Assembly (NCBI GenBank): GCA_037043235.1
Contig: JAWRVZ010000041.1
Location: 1,105,001 to 1,169,000, forward strand
DNA from: Rhodeus uyekii
Lineage: Eukaryota > Chordata > Actinopteri > Cypriniformes > Acheilognathidae
DNA: 64,000 bases
Reading direction: 5' to 3'
The position numbers were made by a program, and so were the translations under genes. Within the stretch, counting starts at the first letter, position 1; each line of letters begins with the position of its first letter. Shown in pieces: positions 59,190 to 64,000 of this stretch. The notes under the pieces are model-generated. The model was not told the origin of the DNA. It did not search any database and worked only from the letters and a program-made list of their open reading frames with translations.

Positions 59190-59340
59190 AAAAAAAATTG
59201 CAGTTTCTTTATTGGCATTGATGGTTCCATAAGATCCATGGAACATTTACATTATACCTAAAGATTCTTTAGATTATTACAATGTTCTTCACACTAACAA
59301 AAAGCAGTCCTTTAAGAACTGTTTATTGAAAGTTTATTTT
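59190..59340. repeat. Cyprinid-type 'gttcttcacactaa' dispersed repeat
   Basis: The order ttctttattggcat, gatggttcca, atccatggaac, atgttcttcacacta, ctttaagaactgt is a repeat I recognise as very common in cyprinid DNA. Termini are eroded. Confidence 0.55.
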
Positions 59341-60436
59341 TAGAATTTTAAATTGCAACATTAATATCCAAGAACAAGCTCTTATGTCCTGAAAAGATAA
59401 TTAACCGACAGTCATCCAATAGAAAGCGAGGGTTATCAAGCCATATTGCTTTGACCTATGCAGTCATTCCAAATCAGTGGCTGAAAGGACAGAGTTTTTG
59501 GACAGTGCCACGGCTTGTCCTCATTGTTGCCATGGTGAGTATGTTCTGTCTGTTGTCAGTATTCATGTTTTTTAAAAGGTTCGAACTGACAAATTCTGTT
59601 AAAGGCATTTGTGAAGGGCTCTTCAGACCACACTGCACACGCAAAAATTGGACTGAATTGAAAATTGAATATGTCACTCACCTGGCCAAGGCTGCTCCTC
59701 TGTTTGTCTGACAGGTAAAGTGACCTTTGCTGCAGTCGTGGAATGATCTAGGTAGTGAGAAGCCTTCGGGATCTCTCCAGCATACTTATCTGCTATATTA
59801 CTTTCTGGGCACCTCCAGGGATGGTCTCTGCTCTGAGAGCTGTCTGGTAAAAGAGGCTTAGAGCACTATCAGACATCTGTGTGTGGCCCCACAATGGTCG
59901 CCCTTCTTCGTCACCCCATTAGGAAGATTCTCTGTGAATACTCTATGGTTGTAGACTTTTGCATGAAAATAAATGCTCATCTGATTAAATAAAAACTTAA
60001 TGGAAATAAAAGGGCAACCATGTAACAACCATGAACACATTTTGCCCTTTTCAAATTTAGCCCAAACAAACAAGCATTATCATTAAAAAAAGCATAAATA
60101 AGAAAGAATGGGTTATTTTCAGAACCAAATTTGACAATTAATCTACAACATTTTGTTCACTATACTGATAAATATTAATTTAGAAGTGTTGGTTTAATAA
60201 TTTAGTGTGTGTTTATGTTATGTGTGTTTCTTGTGCCATGTGCTCTCTTGTCACCCCCCCCCCCCCCCCCCCTCTTTTTCCACGGTGTTTGCTGTCCTAT
60301 GCTGGATCATCGTCATTGCTTGTTTAAAACAAATAAAACCTATAAATGCATTAATTCATCGCTGTTTATTGTGTTCAACATATGTGTGTTTTTTTATTTA
60401 ATTTGAATTGTGTAGACATAATAATTGATACTACAC
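59341..60436. other. Noncoding stretch
   Basis: Holds a C19 run at 60254-60272 inside text resembling 35.43-35.59 kb. No gene supported. Confidence 0.45.
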
Positions 60437-61117
60437 CAGGGGCGGGCAAATTATTTGTCTCGCAGACCACATTGGTTCTTAAAATTGACAGAGGGGCCGG
60501 GGTGAAGGTCGTACCTGTGCATTTACTTATAAGAAATCCTAGAAAACCTGTATAAAGTATAGTTTGGTCTTAAATCACTCGACTGGGACACGTGAAATTA
60601 CAACAAAACAATATTAATACAATTTAATCGACAGAAAAACCATAATATGCAATGTGACTGAATCGTATTTTTACCTAAGCTCTAGATTGACAATCACAGG
60701 CGTCCAATCACAACTGACCTCTGGAAAAAAGGGAACTAACCAATGACGTTTGATGTTACTATTACAAGAGCAAGCCCCGCCCCACGACTGACAAAAATAA
60801 AAGTGTTCGCGCGAGCAAAAACAGCAGTCGAGAGCGGGCGAATGTTCGCGCGCGTGCAGATTAGATATCGCGCGCGAGTGATTAAAATACGTGTAGCTCT
60901 GTTTTCCGCTCGCGGATGGAATTTACGCGGGCGCAAACATCAGTTTTGCGCTCATTCCTTTTTAGCACGGAATTAACGCCATAAAGGGGGGTGTAGAGGG
61001 GTTTGCGACACACGCCTATTCTCCACCACAGCTTCAGCGCCACTGACGCTTGCAGCCGCGACAAGTTCGGCGGGCCGGATTAAAAAGCCCAAGTTTGCCG
61101 TAGTTTGCCCACCCTTG
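60437..61117. mobile_element. 681-bp non-autonomous hAT element with perfect 8-bp target duplication
   Basis: Ends caggggcgggcaaatta and, inverted, caagggtgggcaaacta agree at 14 of 17 positions, the CAGGGG/GGGCAAA style of hAT elements. Exact tactacac duplications flank it (60429-60436, 61118-61125), the 8-bp size made by hAT transposases. The core (about 60770-60990) is unusually rich in CpG and CGCG words. No transposase is encoded; the open frames inside are incidental. Confidence 0.9.
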
Positions 61118-63930
61118 TACTACACTGTGCTTGTGTTTTGTTTTGTTTTGTTTTGTTTAGTTTTTGTTGTGTTTTTTTTTTTTTTATGTGTGTGTATGTG
61201 TGTGTTTTTGTGCTGTAAATCTGTGCTTTGGGGGATCATGACTATGACCTTTGTTTAAACCATGGGGCTTCCAGAGGTTCTTCACTGGGGTCTGCAGGGG
61301 GCGATTTAGCCCCAGCTGCTGATGTCACAATTAGGTCCACAGGGCAAGTTGGCCCAGGAGCCAGAACAGGCCACCAGGGAAAAGGACGAGAGCAGATGTG
61401 TGAAGCCCTGTGACCAATGTGTCACACTGGGTGACTGTGACACGACCTTGCTCCTGGGCCAGTCACCAGTCGACTCTACAATATGCAAGTCTGAGGGAGA
61501 CGGAGACGGAGACTGTGTGTGTGTGTTGCTCAATTACAGTTCATGCACTGCATGATAACAGTGAAAACCAGCTATCGGTTGTTAATTATGTAACTCGTTA
61601 ATGCCTGTTTGTAATGGCATACTCATAAAGATAATTTCACCAACGTTTTCCCCCTCCTTGCACACAATACATTCCTCACCTTTACCTTCTTCTCACTTTG
61701 ATCATAATCAAATGTGTCAGATAGTTCATAAACGTCTTGTTTGTGATATACTGGCAGTAATGATCATTGCAGAAATAGATCTTTTGAGTCTTTTTTTTTC
61801 AGTCTCACCCCATTTCTGTGGTAATTAATGTCAGCTAGCTTGAGCGAGCACGCCCTGGTGTTCATCAAATGAGTTTTATGTGGCAGTGATTCATTTAAAG
61901 GTCGTCACTAAATTAGCATTAGTCTCTCCAAGTCATTACTAAGAATAGCTCACAGCAAACTTGCTGCTCTTTGTTTTTTTCCCACTCTGTTTTGTTTGTT
62001 TGTTCATGAAAGTCTGTGATGGATGAAGGTTCTAATCACAGGAGGAGATGAGAAAGTACACAACCTTTCCGCTAGTGCTTGATATATATCGCGAAGCAAA
62101 AAACTAAAAGTGTATACGAGACATTTTACGTGTGAAACGACAATGTAGATAGTGTATAGAGGGGTGACATGGAATGAAATGGGATTTGCAACCTATTTTA
62201 CTTTCATGAAGTAATGCAATTCCACATAAAACAGGCCATTTAATGAGTAAATATGTTGGGTGCAACTAAAAAGTGTGTGTTTTATACAGAACGGATCTGA
62301 ATATGAGTTTTCAGTGAATCGTGGTGGACTTTTCGACTAAGTATGTTGAGGTTAAAGGTCAAGTTCACACTTGAAAGCATCTCAATATATTTCAATGATC
62401 TTTTCTCAATATAATATTTGCTATTTTGTCCATAACCTTTATTAAGGATTATATTCATTAAGAAAACTGTTTTTTTTTTTTCACAACCGTTGCTGCAGTG
62501 ATCTCCCCACTATAACCATTGACTTTCAGACTTTGCTCTCATGTGCAGATTATTAGATCTAACCCTAACACTAACTTTACTTAAATTTCTGCGATTTTAG
62601 AACGGCTGCATTACTTGCTGGTTTTCATTGCCTTTTTTAAATAGGACTGTCATTTAGAGGTGGGGGAAGTAATTACATTTTGTTGAAAGATTACGACGAC
62701 TAATATTTTTCTTCTTTGAAACAACGTGAACCGATGAATAATGCATAACAAATCCATGAATGTGCATTACAAAAGTAAATACGGCCCATTTTGATTCATT
62801 TTGACTTTAATTCAAGGTTTTTATTGTATTAAAAATGTAATGTAAGTGACTTTAGATTCAAAAAATATGTCTGCAAAATGAAGAACAATCTAATTTAAAT
62901 TTAAACCCTTCAGTTGAGACTCATCCTCTTTCTGAATACCAAATCTGGTGTAGTATCCACACCAGTTTATGGACTTTTATGAGCAATTCAACTACTTAAA
63001 TGGCTTTTGAGTGTTGGTTTGAGCATTGTTTACTCAAACAGATAATCAGAGATTTGTGTTACAGGGACAAAGTGTCCTATTTCAAGCCTATAAAAAATTA
63101 CAATCGTAAATTTTGACCTAGACAAAGATGAACCTTATCCATCTTCTCCACAAATAAATACAGTTCCCCAACTCTCCCATTTTTAGTGTCCTTACTGAAC
63201 TGTGTTGTGACCCTGGCTCATTCCGTCAATCCCACAATTCCCTCTGGCTCCCTCATTAGTGTCCACCCTCCGCCCCCCCCTCCATTGGACTGTCGGCAGG
63301 AAAGATGGACTGCTTTATGAGAGGGAGTTGATGTGGCCCCAACTACCCTAATTGAACCAGGAAGATGTATCTGTTGTGTTTTCACCATGGCAGACCTGAA
63401 AAGTCAAACAATCAACCTGCCTCCTCAAGGGAGGAAAGATGGAAGGAGGGAGGGAATGAAAAAAGAAAGAGATGGGGTCTTTGAGTCGTGTCCCTCTCAG
63501 CGCTAGAGGACACAGGAAATCAGCTCATCCCTGCTCTTCTGATGAATAAGTATGTCAGGCAAAAATGGATGTTTCAAGTTAAAGTGGACAGAAAATACAG
63601 TTTAGAATAGCGGATCAGAGGAAAGAGCCCATAAAATGGACGATCGATCATAGTGTCTGAGGTGGTACTGGGGGCTGTGAAATAAGCCGTTCACTGACTC
63701 CCCTAATTTGCGGTAAAAGTCCGTATGAAAGCACTCCACATGATCCACGTCTGGACAAAATACAATCATCCTTTTCTGACTTCTGAACCTATTTATCAAC
63801 AAGACATGAATGGAAACATGTCCATTTTGGGTGAGATGGACAGTATGAGTGCATTTTCTAAAGAAAAGCAAATGTTTGGAGGCAACCATTTACCAACAAC
63901 ATACATAGATAATATTTCCTGCACAGTATG

Positions 63931-63932
<2 letters not shown>
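61118..63932. other. Noncoding stretch
   Basis: A (TTTTG)n run at 61136-61160 follows the hAT element. A less AT-rich part at 61.23-61.53 kb has two overlapping short frames without recognisable motifs. 63.2-63.55 kb is purine-rich. No gene supported. Confidence 0.45.

Positions 63933-64000
<68 letters not shown>
63933..64000. repeat. (AT)n microsatellite running off the window
   Basis: At least 34 AT units, continuing beyond the window end. Confidence 0.98.

Noticed and set aside
61228..61555. Overlapping ORFs of 61-77 residues
   Set aside because: Two plus-strand frames and one minus-strand frame are open over the same bases, with no motif; consistent with low stop density in GC-richer DNA.

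Overview
The window is teleost nuclear DNA, most probably from a cyprinid (carp, minnow or zebrafish relative). This is inferred from the repeat set rather than from any host gene. I see L2-group LINEs with the fish-type 3' tail, a tRNA-derived SINE, Tc1, hAT and pogo-type elements, several LTR elements, and a DIRS-like tyrosine-recombinase relic. No intact host protein-coding gene is visible. The window reads as a gene-poor, AT-rich interval with mobile elements set in mostly unrecognised noncoding DNA. Some of that DNA has a non-repetitive, site-rich texture that could be long-range regulatory sequence, for example around 19.5-20.4, 22.8-23.9, 31.9-32.6 and 42.3-42.6 kb.

Layout. 1-5 kb: AT-rich noncoding DNA with a perfect 28-bp hairpin. 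5.2-10.1 kb: a patchwork of an hAT terminus, LTR and gag relics, a broken Tc1 transposase, a pol-less LTR element with a 27-bp in-frame coding repeat, and a SINE. 10.2-14.0 kb: a 3.6-kb L2-group LINE on the minus strand, bounded by 50-bp direct repeats and broken by a single-base indel. 15.3-16.0 kb: a Tc1 relic and a MITE. 18.8-29.8 kb: a gag-like tail, a two-exon pseudogene resembling the C-terminal part of a multicopy fish SAMD3-like family, a solo LTR, an LTR with internal sequence, and a MITE. 29.8-34 kb: mostly unique sequence with a perfect nuclear-receptor DR1 and homeodomain/POU-like sites.

34.0-41.4 kb is the oddest part. A 97-bp multi-hairpin mini-element lies 2.6 kb from an identical but inverted 60-bp module. 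That module sits at the edge of a GC-rich composite of about 4.6 kb bounded by a perfect 40-bp inverted repeat. The composite holds roughly 306-bp tandem repeats, a larger duplication, and tRNA-like RNA polymerase III box sequences. The same terminal modules recur at 52.8-53.2 kb beside the DIRS-like recombinase relic, and at 58.1 kb. I infer one DIRS-related family with palindromic ends, but the content of the composite is not recognised.

41.5-64 kb: a local 228-bp duplication, a solo LTR with target duplication, an L2 3' end, a Tigger-like MITE, the DIRS-like relic, further non-autonomous DNA elements, a 681-bp hAT-type element with perfect 8-bp target duplications and a CpG-rich core, and an (AT)n tract running to the window end.

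The elements do not form a pathway. What links them is shared ends, nested insertions and decay.
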